Part shown: positions 1-8,869 of the stretch, piece after piece
Layout of the letters: each line of letters opens with the position of its first letter
Position numbering within the stretch: position 1 is the first letter of the stretch
From: Oscillospiraceae bacterium
GTDB lineage: Bacteria > Bacillota_A > Clostridia > Oscillospirales > JAAYXM01
Length of the DNA stretch: 31,619 nt
Assembly: GCA_017532355.1 (NCBI GenBank)
Contig: JAFXJK010000042.1
Coordinates: forward strand, 1 to 31,619
Direction of reading: 5' to 3'
Translations under genes and position numbers: made by a program
Notes under the pieces: generated by a model
Told to the model about the DNA's origin: nothing
Database searches by the model: none
What the model saw: the letters and a program-made list of their open reading frames with translations, nothing else

Positions 1-1
1 C

Positions 2-2050
2 GTCAAGAACATAATGAAGGCAAAGAGCGAGAAGAGCCTGGGCGGCATTTTTGGCACGGTTTCCCAGCTTATCAGAGTTGATTCAAAGTACACTGTTGCG
101 ATTGAGACCATTCTCGGCGGCGCTCTCCAGAACGTCATCGTCGAGAGTGAGCGCGATTCAAAAGAGGCGATTGCGTTCCTCAAGCGCACCGACGGCGGTC
201 GTGCTACGTTCATGCCGATTGATACGGTCAAGGGAGCAGAGCTTGATAAAAAAGATATAGAGTCACAGCCGGGCTTTGTCGGGCTTGCTTCAAACCTTGT
301 TTCGTATGACGAAAAATACACTTCCGCAATACGCTATCTTCTCGGAAAAATTGCGGTTTGCGACAATATCAACAGCGCATCGGCGCTTGCGAAAAAATAC
401 GGCTATTCTTTCCGCATAGTTACTCTTGACGGACAGATAATAAACGCAGGAGGAACATACACCGGCGGTAGCGTCAGCAAGACCTCGGGAATTCTTACGA
501 GAACGAACGAAATTAAAAAGCTTGAGGCAGATATAGCAAAACTTAAAAAGGATATTGAGACTGCAACTGCAGAAAAGGCAGAGGCAGAGCGCGATTACAA
601 CGCTCTTATGTATGAGGTGGAGGTTTGCCGTAACGACAAGCGTGCAGCAGAGGACATTCTTCTACGCGCAAAGACGGAAATCGGCCATTTTGAAACTCTT
701 CATCTCCGCCTTAATGAGCATATTGACGACCTCAACGATGAACTCACGTCTCTTGCGTCAAAGAAGACTCTTGCAGGCAAGAATATTGATGCTCTCAAGA
801 CAGAGATTTCCGCAATCGAAGAAAAGGTAGCTTCCCTTGCAAAGAAAGAGGAAGAGCTCGTTGCAGGAAACTCGCGTCTTGCAGCGCATAAGACAGAGCT
901 TGCAGATAAGATGAACGAGAGTCAGATTGAGCTTGCGTCAAAACGCGCGGAAAAGGAAGAAGCAGAGCGCGCTCTCGAGGAAATCGAGGCACTTTCAAAC
1001 GCTATGGAAGGTGACCGCGATGCAAAAGAAAAGGCGATTTCCGAGTATGAGGATGCAATCAAAGAAATTGAGAAGCAGATTGCGGAGAAGCGTTCGGCAA
1101 TGGACGGAAAGCGCGAAGAGCTCAATTCGCTTTCAGAAAAGCTTTCTGCAGTTTCCGAAGAAAAGCTTGCCATTGAAGCTCTCAGAAACCGTAAGGATAA
1201 AGAGAGCAAGGAGAAGAATGATGATATCTTAAAGCTTGAGCGCGAGCGTTCGCGTCTTGAGATGAAGAAAGACTCCGCAGCCCGTGAAGAGGCGCAGATT
1301 ACAGAAAAACTCTGGGAGTCCTACGAGCTTACTCTCGGTACGGCAGAAAAATATCTTATTGAGATTGAATCGATGAGCGAGGCTACAAGACGTATAGGCG
1401 AGCTCAAGAGCGCGAAAAAGAAGCTTGGCGACGTAAATGTAAACTCGAGTGAGGAATACGAGCAGGTTTCCGAGCGTTACGAATTCCTTTCAAAGCAGTG
1501 CGGTGACCTTGAAACTGCAAAGACCGAGCTTCTTAAGATGATTTCGGAAATCACGGGCGAGATGCAGACGATATTTGCCGAGCAGTTCAAGATAATCAAC
1601 AAGAACTTCGGCGAGACATTCACGGAGATTTTCGGCGGCGGTAGTGCAGAGCTTGTCCTTGAGGACGGCGATGACATTCTCTCGTGCGGCATTGAGATTA
1701 AGGTTCAGCCGCCAGGAAAGACGCTTAAGACGATATCTCTTCTCTCCGGTGGTGAGCGCGCGTTTGTTGCAATCGCTCTCTACTTCGCGATTATGAAGGT
1801 GCGCCCGACGCCGTTCTGCGTGCTCGACGAAATCGAGGCGGCTCTTGACGATGTCAACGTTGTGAGATACGCAGATTACCTGCGCCGCCTTTCAAAGACA
1901 ACGCAGTTTATCGTTATCACGCACCGCCGCGGTACGATGGAAGAGGCGGATATGCTCTACGGTGTAACGATGCAGGAGAAGGGCATCTCGAGAATGCTTG
2001 CAATAAGCATTGCCGAGGTAGAAAAGTCAACAGGCGTAAAACTCAACTAA
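2..2050 (+). CDS. smc: Chromosome segregation protein SMC, C-terminal part (5' partial)
   Basis: Structural maintenance of chromosomes ATPase, the core of the ScpAB condensin complex that loads on DNA and organises and separates nascent chromosomes. The reading frame is already open at the window edge, so the N-terminal head (Walker A) and first coiled-coil arm are missing; about 682 residues are visible. They hold the hinge (roughly residues 14-155, beginning near GGIFGTVSQLI), a long charged heptad-rich coiled coil (about 155-500), and the C-terminal ABC head with the signature LSGGERA (about 580) and the Walker B/D-loop stretch VLDEIEAALDD (about 607). The end resembles the usual TH-x-x-TME-AD-LYGVTM family tail. 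ftsY follows after 16 nt, the common smc-ftsY pairing of Firmicutes. Identification is firm; only the 5' extent is unknown. Confidence 0.97.
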   Translation, partial: VKNIMKAKSEKSLGGIFGTVSQLIRVDSKYTVAIETILGGALQNVIVESERDSKEAIAFLKRTDGGRATFMPIDTVKGAELDKKDIESQPGFVGLASNLVSYDEKYTSAIRYLLGKIAVCDNINSASALAKKYGYSFRIVTLDGQIINAGGTYTGGSVSKTSGILTRTNEIKKLEADIAKLKKDIETATAEKAEAERDYNALMYEVEVCRNDKRAAEDILLRAKTEIGHFETLHLRLNEHIDDLNDELTSLASKKTLAGKNIDALKTEISAIEEKVASLAKKEEELVAGNSRLAAHKTELADKMNESQIELASKRAEKEEAERALEEIEALSNAMEGDRDAKEKAISEYEDAIKEIEKQIAEKRSAMDGKREELNSLSEKLSAVSEEKLAIEALRNRKDKESKEKNDDILKLERERSRLEMKKDSAAREEAQITEKLWESYELTLGTAEKYLIEIESMSEATRRIGELKSAKKKLGDVNVNSSEEYEQVSERYEFLSKQCGDLETAKTELLKMISEITGEMQTIFAEQFKIINKNFGETFTEIFGGGSAELVLEDGDDILSCGIEIKVQPPGKTLKTISLLSGGERAFVAIALYFAIMKVRPTPFCVLDEIEAALDDVNVVRYADYLRRLSKTTQFIVITHRRGTMEEADMLYGVTMQEKGISRMLAISIAEVEKSTGVKLN

Positions 2051-2066
2051 GAGGTAAAATAACACA

Positions 2067-2969
2067 ATGGGTTTTTTTGAAAAAATACGTAAAGGGCTTG
2101 CGAAAACGAGAGATTCAATCGGTGCAAGCATCGGCAATATAATTAAAAGCTTCTCCTCTGACCGTGAGGAAATGCTTGAGGAGCTTGAGGAAACGCTCAT
2201 AATGGCAGACCTCGGAGTTTCCACCGCGATGAAAATCACGGAAGAGCTTCGCGAGAGAGTGCGCGAGAATAAGGTTTATGAAAATGACGAGATTCTCAGC
2301 GAGCTTAAATCAATCATTCTGGACATTCTCAAGAGGAATGAAAAACCGTCAACAGGTGACAAAAAGGTTATTCTCATAATCGGCGTAAACGGTGTCGGAA
2401 AGACAACTTCAATCGGAAAGCTTGCGGCGAAGTTTAAGGCGGAGGGTAAGAGCGTCATCCTTGCGGCAGGTGATACATTCCGTGCGGCGGCAGGCGAGCA
2501 GCTCGATGTGTGGGCAAAACGCTCCGGAGCGGAAATTGTCCGACACGGTGAGGGTGCAGACCCTGCGGCGGTAGTCTTCGATGCGGCAAACGCCGCGCGT
2601 GCAAGAAAGACGGATGTTCTCATCTGCGATACTGCAGGAAGACTTCACAACAATCAGAATCTTATGAACGAGCTTGCAAAAATTCGCCGTGTGCTTGAGC
2701 GTGAGCTTCCCGAGACAGAAATCGAGTCATACCTCGTGCTCGATGCGACAACAGGACAGAACGCACTTATCCAGGCGAAAAAGTTCGACGAGGTTTCAAA
2801 GCTTTCGGGAATTATTCTCACAAAGCTTGACGGTACAGCAAAGGGCGGTATAGTAATCTCCATTGCGGACGAAATGAATCTCCCGATAAAATACATCGGA
2901 GTCGGCGAGCAGATAGATGACCTTATGGAGTTCGATGCAGAGTCATTCACAAACGCTTTGTTTGAATAG
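2067..2969 (+). CDS. ftsY: Signal recognition particle receptor FtsY
   Basis: SRP receptor GTPase that docks ribosome-nascent chain-SRP complexes at the cytoplasmic membrane. The 300-residue protein has the short form common in Firmicutes: an N-terminal amphipathic segment (FFEKIRKGLAKTRDSI) that can bind lipid, without the long acidic A domain of Escherichia coli, then the NG domain. Visible GTPase motifs are GVNGVGKTT (residues 106-114), DTFRAAA, DTAGRL and TKLDGTAKGG. The ATG is preceded by AGAGGT at 2051-2056. It lies between smc and rdgB with gaps of 16 and 9 nt, so it is probably co-transcribed. Nothing looks altered. Confidence 0.97.
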   Translation: MGFFEKIRKGLAKTRDSIGASIGNIIKSFSSDREEMLEELEETLIMADLGVSTAMKITEELRERVRENKVYENDEILSELKSIILDILKRNEKPSTGDKKVILIIGVNGVGKTTSIGKLAAKFKAEGKSVILAAGDTFRAAAGEQLDVWAKRSGAEIVRHGEGADPAAVVFDAANAARARKTDVLICDTAGRLHNNQNLMNELAKIRRVLERELPETEIESYLVLDATTGQNALIQAKKFDEVSKLSGIILTKLDGTAKGGIVISIADEMNLPIKYIGVGEQIDDLMEFDAESFTNALFE

Positions 2970-2978
2970 GTGATATAT

Positions 2979-3572
2979 ATGAAGTTCATCATAGCTACAA
3001 ACAACAAGAAAAAACTAAAAGAGCTTACAGCAATTCTCGGCACTCTCGGTGTGGAGGCAGTTTCGCTTGCAGAGGCAGGGGTTGAGTCTGACGTTGAAGA
3101 AACGGGAACGACTTTTGAAGAAAACTCACGCCTTAAGGCAGTTGCCGCTATGGAAAAGTCAGGGCTTCCTGCGATTGCAGACGATTCAGGTCTTGAGGTT
3201 GACGCACTTGGTGGCGAGCCGGGTATATATTCCGCGCGTTACGGCGGAGATAAATGTGCTGACGATAAGGAGAGGTATGAATATCTCCTTGAGAATATGG
3301 AAAATGTCCCCGACGGCAAGAGAACTGCACGCTTTGTTTCGGTAATCACCTGCACTTTCCCCGACGGCCGCGAGGTTGTCGCAAGGGGAGAGATTGAGGG
3401 CGAGATTCTCCGAGCACCAAGCGGCGAGGGTGGCTTTGGATATGACCCGATATTCTTTGTGCCGTCCGAGGGGATGACAACTGCCGAGATGTCTGCAGAG
3501 AGAAAGAATGAAATTTCCCACCGTGCACGTTCTTTGCAGATTATGTCAAAAAAGCTTAAGGAAATTTTATAA
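2979..3572 (+). CDS. rdgB: dITP/XTP pyrophosphatase (RdgB/HAM1 family)
   Basis: House-cleaning nucleotide pyrophosphatase that converts non-canonical purine triphosphates (dITP, ITP, XTP) to monophosphates and so keeps them out of DNA and RNA. The 197-residue product shows the family motifs: the N-terminal IATNNKKK, FEENSRLKA, the DDSGLEVDALGG acid cluster (about 68-79), PGIYSARYGG, and GGFGYDPIFFVP near residue 150. I place the start at ATG 2979 rather than the in-frame GTG at 2970, because AGGTGA at 2968-2973 gives a 5-nt spacing to the ATG and the family begins directly at MKFIIATNN. The stop lies 1 nt before the nadD start, implying translational coupling. Confidence 0.95.
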   Translation: MKFIIATNNKKKLKELTAILGTLGVEAVSLAEAGVESDVEETGTTFEENSRLKAVAAMEKSGLPAIADDSGLEVDALGGEPGIYSARYGGDKCADDKERYEYLLENMENVPDGKRTARFVSVITCTFPDGREVVARGEIEGEILRAPSGEGGFGYDPIFFVPSEGMTTAEMSAERKNEISHRARSLQIMSKKLKEIL

Positions 3573-3573
3573 A

Positions 3574-4170
3574 ATGCGTATAGGTATCATGGGAGGGACG
3601 TTCAACCCTCCGCATAAGGGACACATAAACGCGGCGCGTGCCGCAAGGAAAGAGCTTTCTCTTTCTCGCCTTATCCTCATACCGTCCTCCACTCCTCCGC
3701 ATAAGCAGATGGCAGATGCGTCGGCGACACCTGAGCAGAGACTTTGTATGACGCGCCTTATGGCAGAGGAGCTTTCCTGCGAGGTAAGCGATACGGAAAT
3801 TTTGCGCGGCGGGACAAGCTATACCGTGGATACCTTGCGCGAGCTTTGTGCAAAAAATCCCACAGACGAGCTGTGGTTCATCATGGGGACGGACATGTTC
3901 CTCACTCTCGAAAAGTGGCGAGAACCGGAAGAAATTATGCGCCTTGCAAACATCGCAGTCGTGCCGAGAAATGAAGCCGACCGGGAAAGGCTTATGCAGC
4001 ACGCAGAGTATCTTGAAGAAAAATACGGTGCCGGGGCACGCATTATGAAAACGGAGGCACTTGAGATTTCCTCGACGGAAATCCGGGATGCCATAAGAAA
4101 CGGAAATCCTTCGGAGTATCTTCCGGATGCGGTTTTTGAGTATATAAAGCAAAACAATCTTTACATTTAG
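3574..4170 (+). CDS. nadD: Nicotinate-nucleotide adenylyltransferase
   Basis: Transfers AMP from ATP to nicotinate mononucleotide, giving deamido-NAD+ in both de novo and salvage NAD synthesis. The 198-residue product has the nucleotidyltransferase signature GGTFNPPHKGH (residues 7-17, with the H-x-G-H pair), the substrate-loop region PSSTPPHK, and the second ATP motif ISSTEIR near residues 165-171. The open frame extends upstream to 3508 inside rdgB, but the family N-terminus is MRIGIMGGTFNP and AAGGAA around 3557-3562 can serve as ribosome site, so ATG 3574 is chosen. nadD next to yqeK and rsfS is a standard Firmicutes arrangement. Confidence 0.96.
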   Translation: MRIGIMGGTFNPPHKGHINAARAARKELSLSRLILIPSSTPPHKQMADASATPEQRLCMTRLMAEELSCEVSDTEILRGGTSYTVDTLRELCAKNPTDELWFIMGTDMFLTLEKWREPEEIMRLANIAVVPRNEADRERLMQHAEYLEEKYGAGARIMKTEALEISSTEIRDAIRNGNPSEYLPDAVFEYIKQNNLYI

Positions 4171-4182
4171 GAAGCGATTATT

Positions 4183-4746
4183 TTGGATGAAGTGAAGATA
4201 ATTGAAAAAGTCCGAGCCGCTATGAGCGAAAAGCGGTTCCGCCATACAGAGGGCTGCGTAAAAATGGCAGAAGCGCTGGCTCAGAAATATGGCGAGGATA
4301 TCGCGCTTGCAAGACGGGCGGCATATCTTCACGACATCACAAAAGAGATGCCGTACGATAAACAGTTGAAAATGGCAGACGAATTTGGTATTATATTAAA
4401 CGATATTCAAAAAAGCGAAAAGATTATTCACGCATTCACGGCTGCAGAGCTTGCGAAGCAGGAGTTTGGCGAGTGTGACGCGGTTTGCGGAGCTATCCGC
4501 TGGCATACCACGGCTCGCGAGGGAATGACAGGACTTGAAAAGATTATCTGGATTTCTGACCTTGCGGAGGAAAACCGCACATTCCCCGGTGTTGAAAAAA
4601 TCAGGAAGCTTGCATTTGAGAATCTGAGCGATGCGCTTATATGCGGTTTTGATATTACGCTTTCGCATCTTATTGAGCTTGGAAGCGAGATAGATATCAA
4701 TATGGTGCAGGCACGGAATTTTGAAATCAAGGCAAAGAAAGGATAA
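4183..4746 (+). CDS. yqeK: YqeK-family HD-domain diadenosine tetraphosphatase
   Basis: HD-domain metal-dependent hydrolase. YqeK proteins are known as symmetrical Ap4A hydrolases in Gram-positive bacteria, splitting Ap4A to two ADP and limiting this stress dinucleotide. The 187-residue product shows HTEG (H21), the HD pair in YLHDITKE (H50, D51), further histidines H83 and H108, and D126 in WISDLAEE, a full HD metal-site set. The start is TTG at 4183: AGGAAG at 4169-4174 lies 8 nt upstream and the family begins close to this point; GTG at 4192 is a less likely alternative. Its position between nadD and rsfS is the usual one. Confidence 0.93.
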   Translation: MDEVKIIEKVRAAMSEKRFRHTEGCVKMAEALAQKYGEDIALARRAAYLHDITKEMPYDKQLKMADEFGIILNDIQKSEKIIHAFTAAELAKQEFGECDAVCGAIRWHTTAREGMTGLEKIIWISDLAEENRTFPGVEKIRKLAFENLSDALICGFDITLSHLIELGSEIDINMVQARNFEIKAKKG

Positions 4747-4755
4747 AGCTTAAAA

Positions 4756-5706
4756 ATGAAAAGCGTAAAGCCCGGCGACAAGGCGAAGTATATTATAGCG
4801 ATAATTCTTGTGATTGCGGCAGTTCTTATGATTGTCGCCGCAGTAACGTTGGATTGGGTAAGCCCACCTGATATCACAGGCGACGATCCTTCCGACGGCA
4901 TAGTTTCTGCAATCAGTTCAGACCGTCGCGAAAATTTCTTTACGGTGCTCGTTGTGGGAATTGATGCGGCAAGCAACAGCACGGACACGATAATGCTTGC
5001 GGCGTTTGATATTGAAAACAAAAAAATGAACATTATGAGTATTCCGCGGGATACGATAACGAATACGACGCGTAAGGTCAAGAAAATCAACGCGTCATAT
5101 ATAAGCCATCATAAGGATATAACCGCCCTGATGGATGAGGTGGAGGGCGTTACGGGTGTTTACCCCGATAAATACGCGCTCGTCACCGTTGACAGCTTCT
5201 CTGAGATAATAGACGAAATCGGAGGCGTTGAGTTTGACGTTCCGTTCAATATGATATATAACGACCCGACGCAGGACCTTAAGATTAACATCAAGAAAGG
5301 TTATCAGACGCTTTACGGCCACGATGCGATGGGTCTTATGAGATACCGCGCGACTTATGCCGAGGGCGATATTGGAAGAATAAAGATGCAGCAGGCGTTC
5401 GTCGGTGCAGTTATGGACAAGATGATAAAACCGTCCACCATTCCGAAAATTCCCGAAATTGCGCAGATTATTTTCGACAATATCGAAACAAATCTGACAC
5501 TCGGAAACGAAGTCTGGATTGGTAAAGAACTTGTCACATTAAACCGCGAAGAGGATATATTCATGACAACTCTTCCCGGAGTTGCAGGAAGCTACGACGG
5601 TCTTTCGTACTATTTCCCGAACGAGGAAGAAATTCTCAGTGTCGTAAATGAAAAGTTCAATCCGTATATAGCTCCGATAGAAAAGCTTGATTTATTTAAG
5701 AGGTGA
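4756..5706 (+). CDS. LCP (LytR-CpsA-Psr) family cell-wall glycopolymer ligase
   Basis: LCP enzymes sit on the outer face of the membrane and transfer lipid-linked glycopolymers (teichoic acid, capsule or other secondary polymers) to peptidoglycan. The 316-residue protein has a short cytoplasmic start, one transmembrane segment at about residues 12-31, and an extracytoplasmic LCP domain from about residue 55. There FFTVLVVGIDAAS leads into TDTIMLAAFD and MSIPRDT, which carries the conserved Asp and Arg of the pyrophosphate-lipid site; GLMRYRATYAEGDIGRI follows. It is a compact LCP protein without the long C-terminal extension some members have. It lies between yqeK and rsfS (gaps 9 and 5 nt), as in many Clostridia. 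Which polymer it attaches cannot be told. Confidence 0.9.
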   Translation: MKSVKPGDKAKYIIAIILVIAAVLMIVAAVTLDWVSPPDITGDDPSDGIVSAISSDRRENFFTVLVVGIDAASNSTDTIMLAAFDIENKKMNIMSIPRDTITNTTRKVKKINASYISHHKDITALMDEVEGVTGVYPDKYALVTVDSFSEIIDEIGGVEFDVPFNMIYNDPTQDLKINIKKGYQTLYGHDAMGLMRYRATYAEGDIGRIKMQQAFVGAVMDKMIKPSTIPKIPEIAQIIFDNIETNLTLGNEVWIGKELVTLNREEDIFMTTLPGVAGSYDGLSYYFPNEEEILSVVNEKFNPYIAPIEKLDLFKR

Positions 5707-5711
5707 GATAA

Positions 5712-6062
5712 ATGGAGAACACACAGTTTATAAAAAAAGTGGTAAAGACGCTTGACGACAAAATCGCGGCGGATATCAAGGTGCTCAGAATTGAAGAAAT
5801 TACAACTCTTGCTGAGTACTTCATAATCTGCACGGGTACTTCCAACACCCACGTAAACGCGCTTCGCGATGCAGTTGACTTCAGCCTTTCAGCGGAAGGC
5901 ATCGAGCCGCATCACGTTGAAGGCCACAGCGGCGCATGGGTGCTTATGGACTACGGCAGTGTCGTAATTCACATCTTTACGGATGAGGGCAGAAACTTTT
6001 ATCAGCTCGATAAGGTATGGGCGGATGCAAGCTCAATACCGGTCGACGAGATTTTGGGATAA
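5712..6062 (+). CDS. rsfS: Ribosomal silencing factor RsfS
   Basis: RsfS (Iojap/YbeB) binds ribosomal protein uL14 on the large subunit and blocks subunit joining, reducing translation when nutrients are short. The 116-residue product matches the usual length. Typical family segments are visible: ITTLAEYFIICTGTSNTHVNAL, and HHVEGHSGAWVLMDYGSVVIHIFTDEGRNFYQLDKVWADA, which includes the GxxxxxWVLxDYGxxVVHxF core. AGAGGTGA at 5699-5706 overlaps the LCP stop and lies 5 nt before the ATG, so translation is probably coupled. leuS follows after 12 nt. Confidence 0.96.
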   Translation: MENTQFIKKVVKTLDDKIAADIKVLRIEEITTLAEYFIICTGTSNTHVNALRDAVDFSLSAEGIEPHHVEGHSGAWVLMDYGSVVIHIFTDEGRNFYQLDKVWADASSIPVDEILG

Positions 6063-6074
6063 GGAGAGACTACG

Positions 6075-8477
6075 ATGAAATACGATTTTAGTTCTATTGA
6101 AAAGAAGTGGCAGAAGAGATGGGAAGACGAAAAGGCTTTCCACGCAGAAAACGGTGGCGACAAGGAGAAATTTTACGCTCTCGTAGAATTTCCGTATCCG
6201 TCAGGTAACGGCCTCCACGTAGGTCACGCACGTCCGTATACTGCGCTTGACGTTGTTTCGAGAAAACGCCGCATGGACGGTTATAACGTTCTCTTCCCGA
6301 TGGGATGGGACGCTTTTGGTCTCCCGACCGAGAACTTTGCTATACAGCATAAGATTCATCCGCGCGAAGTAACAAAGAAGAATGTCGCGTTCTTCAAATC
6401 TCAGCTTACCTCACTCGGTTACTCAATCGACTGGGATCGCGAGATTAACACGACTGACCCCAAATACTTTAAGTGGACACAGTGGATTTTCTTAAAGCTC
6501 TTTGAAAAAGGCCTTGCATATAAGACACAGATGCCTGTTAACTGGTGCACCTCATGTAAGTGTGTTCTTGCAAACGAAGAGGTTGTAAACGGCGTTTGCG
6601 AGCGTTGCGGCAGCGAAGTTGTACGTAAGGAAAAGAGCCAGTGGATGCTCAAGATTACGGAGTATGCAGAGCGTCTTATCAACGACCTTGACGATGTTGA
6701 CTTTATCGAGCGCGTCAAGATTCAGCAGAAGAACTGGATTGGTAAATCCACAGGTGCTGAGGTCAAGTTTGAAACAACCGCAAACGATACTCTTACCGTT
6801 TATACTACACGTCCCGATACTCTCTTCGGCGCTACATATATGGTTATTTCGCCTGAGCATCCGTATGTCGAGAAGTGGAAAGACCTTATCTCCAATTACG
6901 ACGAGGTAAAAGCATACGTCGAAACTTCCGCAAAGAAGTCCGACTTTGAACGTACAGAGCTTGCAAAGGATAAGACAGGCGCCCGTCTTATGGGTGTAAA
7001 CGCAATCAATCCCGTAAACGGAAAAGAAATTCCGATATTCATTTCTGACTATGTCCTTATGTCCTACGGCACGGGTGCTATCATGGCGGTTCCGGCTCAC
7101 GACACACGCGACTGGGATTTTGCAAAGAAGTTTGACCTTCCGATAATCGAAGTCGTTGCAGGCGGCGATGTTCAGAATGAGGCATTCACAGACGTTGAAA
7201 CGGGAAAAATGGTAAACTCCGATTTCCTCAACGGTCTTGAAGTAGCCGATGCAAAGAAGAAGATTGTCGAATTCCTTGCAGAAAAGGGAATCGGCACACC
7301 GAAAACAAACTACAAGCTCCGCGACTGGGTATTCTCACGTCAGCGTTACTGGGGCGAGCCGATTCCGCTCGTTTACTGCCCGGTTTGCGGATGGGTTCCC
7401 GTTCCCGAGCACGAGCTTCCGCTTGAGCTTCCGGATGTAGAGTCATACGAGCCGACAGACAACGGCGAAAGCCCGATTGCAAATATCACAGACTGGGTAA
7501 ACACAACTTGCCCGAAGTGCGGAGCACCTGCAAAGCGCGAGACGGACACAATGCCGCAGTGGGCAGGCTCGAGCTGGTACTTCCTCCGCTATATGGACCC
7601 GCATTGCGATACAGCGCTTGCATCAAAAGAGGCACTTGAGTACTGGGCACCTGTTGACTGGTACAACGGCGGTATGGAGCACACAACTCTCCATCTCCTC
7701 TATTCACGCTTCTGGCACAAGTTCCTCTATGATATCGGCGTAGTTCCGACGAAGGAGCCGTATGCAAAGCGTACAAGTCACGGTATGATTCTCGGCGAAA
7801 ACGGCGAGAAGATGTCAAAGTCGCGCGGCAACGTTATCAACCCGAACGATATCATCGACCAGTACGGTGCAGACACAATGCGTCTCTATATCATGTACAT
7901 CGGTGACTTTGAAAAGGTTGCTTCCTGGGACAGCCAGGCTGTCCGCGGATGCAAGCGTTTCCTCGACCGTGTATGGAATCTTGCCGAGGGTGCTGCAGAT
8001 TCCGACGAGATTACTGCAAAGAACGAGGCATCAATCCACAAGACAATCAAAAAGGTCGGAGACGACATCGAGAATATGAAGTTCAACACCGCAATTGCCG
8101 CTATGATGGCTCTTATTAACGAGCTTTCTGCAAACGGAACAACGCGCGGCGAGATGAAGATTCTCCTTGCGCTCCTCAACCCGTTTGCTCCGCACCTTAC
8201 GGAAGAGCTCTGGGAGTCTTACGGCGAAAAGAATCTCCTCTCACTCTCTGCCTGGCCGAAATATGACGAGAGCAAGACTCGCGCGAGTGAGGTTGAGATT
8301 GCAGTTCAGGTATGCGGCAAGATTAAGAGCCGTATCACAGTTCCGGCTGACCTTTCAGACGATGAGGTTGTAGCTCTTGCATGCAAGGAAGAAAAGGTTG
8401 CAGAAGCACTTGCGGCAGGAAAACTCGTCAAGAGCATCGTTGTCAAAAACAGGCTTGTAAATCTCATTATTAAGTAA
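6075..8477 (+). CDS. leuS: Leucyl-tRNA synthetase
   Basis: Class I aminoacyl-tRNA synthetase that charges tRNA-Leu. The 800-residue product has the HIGH-type motif HVGH (48-51) within [15 protein letters not shown], a zinc-knuckle-like segment CTSC...CERC near residues 157-178, the CP1 editing domain with the threonine-rich [12 protein letters not shown], a second CPVCG...CPKCG pair, the [14 protein letters not shown] segment, and the KMSKS loop [10 protein letters not shown] near residue 577, followed by the anticodon-binding C-terminal domain. A strong AAGGAGAG precedes the ATG. It is the last gene of the smc operon. No T-box leader precedes it, so it appears to depend on operon transcription rather than tRNA-Leu sensing. 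Confidence 0.98.
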   Translation: MKYDFSSIEKKWQKRWEDEKAFHAENGGDKEKFYALVEFPYPSGNGLHVGHARPYTALDVVSRKRRMDGYNVLFPMGWDAFGLPTENFAIQHKIHPREVTKKNVAFFKSQLTSLGYSIDWDREINTTDPKYFKWTQWIFLKLFEKGLAYKTQMPVNWCTSCKCVLANEEVVNGVCERCGSEVVRKEKSQWMLKITEYAERLINDLDDVDFIERVKIQQKNWIGKSTGAEVKFETTANDTLTVYTTRPDTLFGATYMVISPEHPYVEKWKDLISNYDEVKAYVETSAKKSDFERTELAKDKTGARLMGVNAINPVNGKEIPIFISDYVLMSYGTGAIMAVPAHDTRDWDFAKKFDLPIIEVVAGGDVQNEAFTDVETGKMVNSDFLNGLEVADAKKKIVEFLAEKGIGTPKTNYKLRDWVFSRQRYWGEPIPLVYCPVCGWVPVPEHELPLELPDVESYEPTDNGESPIANITDWVNTTCPKCGAPAKRETDTMPQWAGSSWYFLRYMDPHCDTALASKEALEYWAPVDWYNGGMEHTTLHLLYSRFWHKFLYDIGVVPTKEPYAKRTSHGMILGENGEKMSKSRGNVINPNDIIDQYGADTMRLYIMYIGDFEKVASWDSQAVRGCKRFLDRVWNLAEGAADSDEITAKNEASIHKTIKKVGDDIENMKFNTAIAAMMALINELSANGTTRGEMKILLALLNPFAPHLTEELWESYGEKNLLSLSAWPKYDESKTRASEVEIAVQVCGKIKSRITVPADLSDDEVVALACKEEKVAEALAAGKLVKSIVVKNRLVNLIIK

Positions 8478-8490
8478 AAACGAAATTTAC

Positions 8491-8509
8491 GAATAATTTA
8501 AAATTATTC
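8491..8509. repeat. AT-rich perfect inverted repeat between leuS and rpsU
   Basis: GAATAATT at 8491-8498 and AATTATTC at 8502-8509 form an 8-bp perfect inverted repeat with a 3-nt loop. It lies 13 nt after the leuS stop and 3 nt before the -35 box of rpsU. It could be a weak terminator of the leuS operon, though it has few G-C pairs and no good U tract, or an operator next to the rpsU promoter. The sequence alone does not decide. Confidence 0.45.
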
Positions 8510-8512
8510 TTG

Positions 8513-8541
8513 TTGACATTGAGGAAGTTTTTTATTATAAT
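8513..8541 (+). promoter_or_regulatory. Near-consensus sigma-A promoter of rpsU
   Basis: TTGACA at 8513-8518 and TATAAT at 8536-8541 are separated by exactly 17 nt, a perfect match to the housekeeping promoter consensus. Predicted transcription start is near 8548, giving a leader of about 44 nt with a very purine-rich ribosome site (GGAGGGAGGG, 8576-8585). Confidence 0.92.
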
Positions 8542-8591
8542 AGTAACGTTAATATTTATTTTCTGTACTGATCGCGGAGGGAGGGATAACA

Positions 8592-8771
8592 ATGTCAGAA
8601 ATCCGTATAAAGGAAAACGAGTCTTTGGAGAGTGCTCTCAAAAGATTCAAGCGTTCCTGCGCAAAGTCAGGCGTTCTCTCCGAACTGCGTAAGCGAGAGC
8701 ATTATGAAAGCCCGAGCGTAAAGCGCCGTAAGAAGAGCGAAGCCGCACGCGCAAAGAAAAAGAGATATTAA
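8592..8771 (+). CDS. rpsU: Small ribosomal subunit protein bS21
   Basis: Ribosomal protein S21, a small basic protein of the 30S platform near the 3' end of 16S rRNA, needed for efficient initiation. The 59-residue product begins [20 protein letters not shown], followed by [27 protein letters not shown] and a lysine/arginine-rich tail, all typical of Firmicutes S21. The ATG follows GGAGGGAGGG with a short spacing. It has its own consensus promoter and terminator, so it is a single-gene unit, in keeping with the high expression expected of a ribosomal protein. Confidence 0.96.
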   Translation: MSEIRIKENESLESALKRFKRSCAKSGVLSELRKREHYESPSVKRRKKSEAARAKKKRY

Positions 8772-8776
8772 AAAAT

Positions 8777-8815
8777 AAAAACTGCAAGGCAAATCGCCTT
8801 GCAGTTTTTGTTTTG
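8777..8815. terminator. Bidirectional hairpin terminator of rpsU and mrnC
   Basis: CTGCAAGGC (8782-8790) pairs with GCCTTGCAG (8796-8804) around a 5-nt loop. A run at 8777-8781 and T run at 8805-8809 extend the stem to 14 bp and provide a U tract on both strands. It begins 5 nt after the rpsU stop. Read from the other side it can also end transcription from mrnC. Confidence 0.93.
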
Positions 8816-8818
8816 TTA

Positions 8819-8863
8819 TAAGCCGGAAGGTGGGTTTTGCAAAGCAAAACTCGGATGAGGTGG
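8819..8863. repeat. Short palindromic intergenic repeat (GGAAGGTGG ... CGGATGAGG type)
   Basis: Between rpsU and mrnC lies CGGAAGGTGGG, then a perfect hairpin GTTTTGC-AAA-GCAAAAC (8834-8850), then TCGGATGAGGTGG. Read on the - strand this is CCTCATCCG-hairpin-CCACCTTCC. From memory, this conserved-flank, variable-stem arrangement is a dispersed intergenic repeat found in many copies in gut Ruminococcaceae and Lachnospiraceae genomes. Only one copy occurs in this window, so the repeat status rests on recollection, not on what is visible here. Function unknown; it may form RNA structure at the 3' end of the mrnC transcript. Confidence 0.6.
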
Positions 8864-8869
8864 AAATGG

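Noticed and set aside
2970..2978. GTG start three codons upstream for rdgB
   Set aside because: The GTG lies within the AGGTGA ribosome site itself; ATG 2979 has correct spacing and the family N-terminus.
3556..4332. 258-codon open frame on the - strand across nadD and yqeK
   Set aside because: It lies antisense to two clearly conserved genes, is rich in Cys, His and Phe in no recognisable pattern, and has no family match.
8478..8591. Possible autoregulatory or riboswitch leader for rpsU
   Set aside because: The transcript leader is only about 44 nt and shows no stable hairpin beyond the purine-rich ribosome site.
8510..8692. 60-codon + strand open frame over the rpsU promoter
   Set aside because: It spans the -35 and -10 boxes and the leader; the real gene is rpsU in another frame at 8592-8771.
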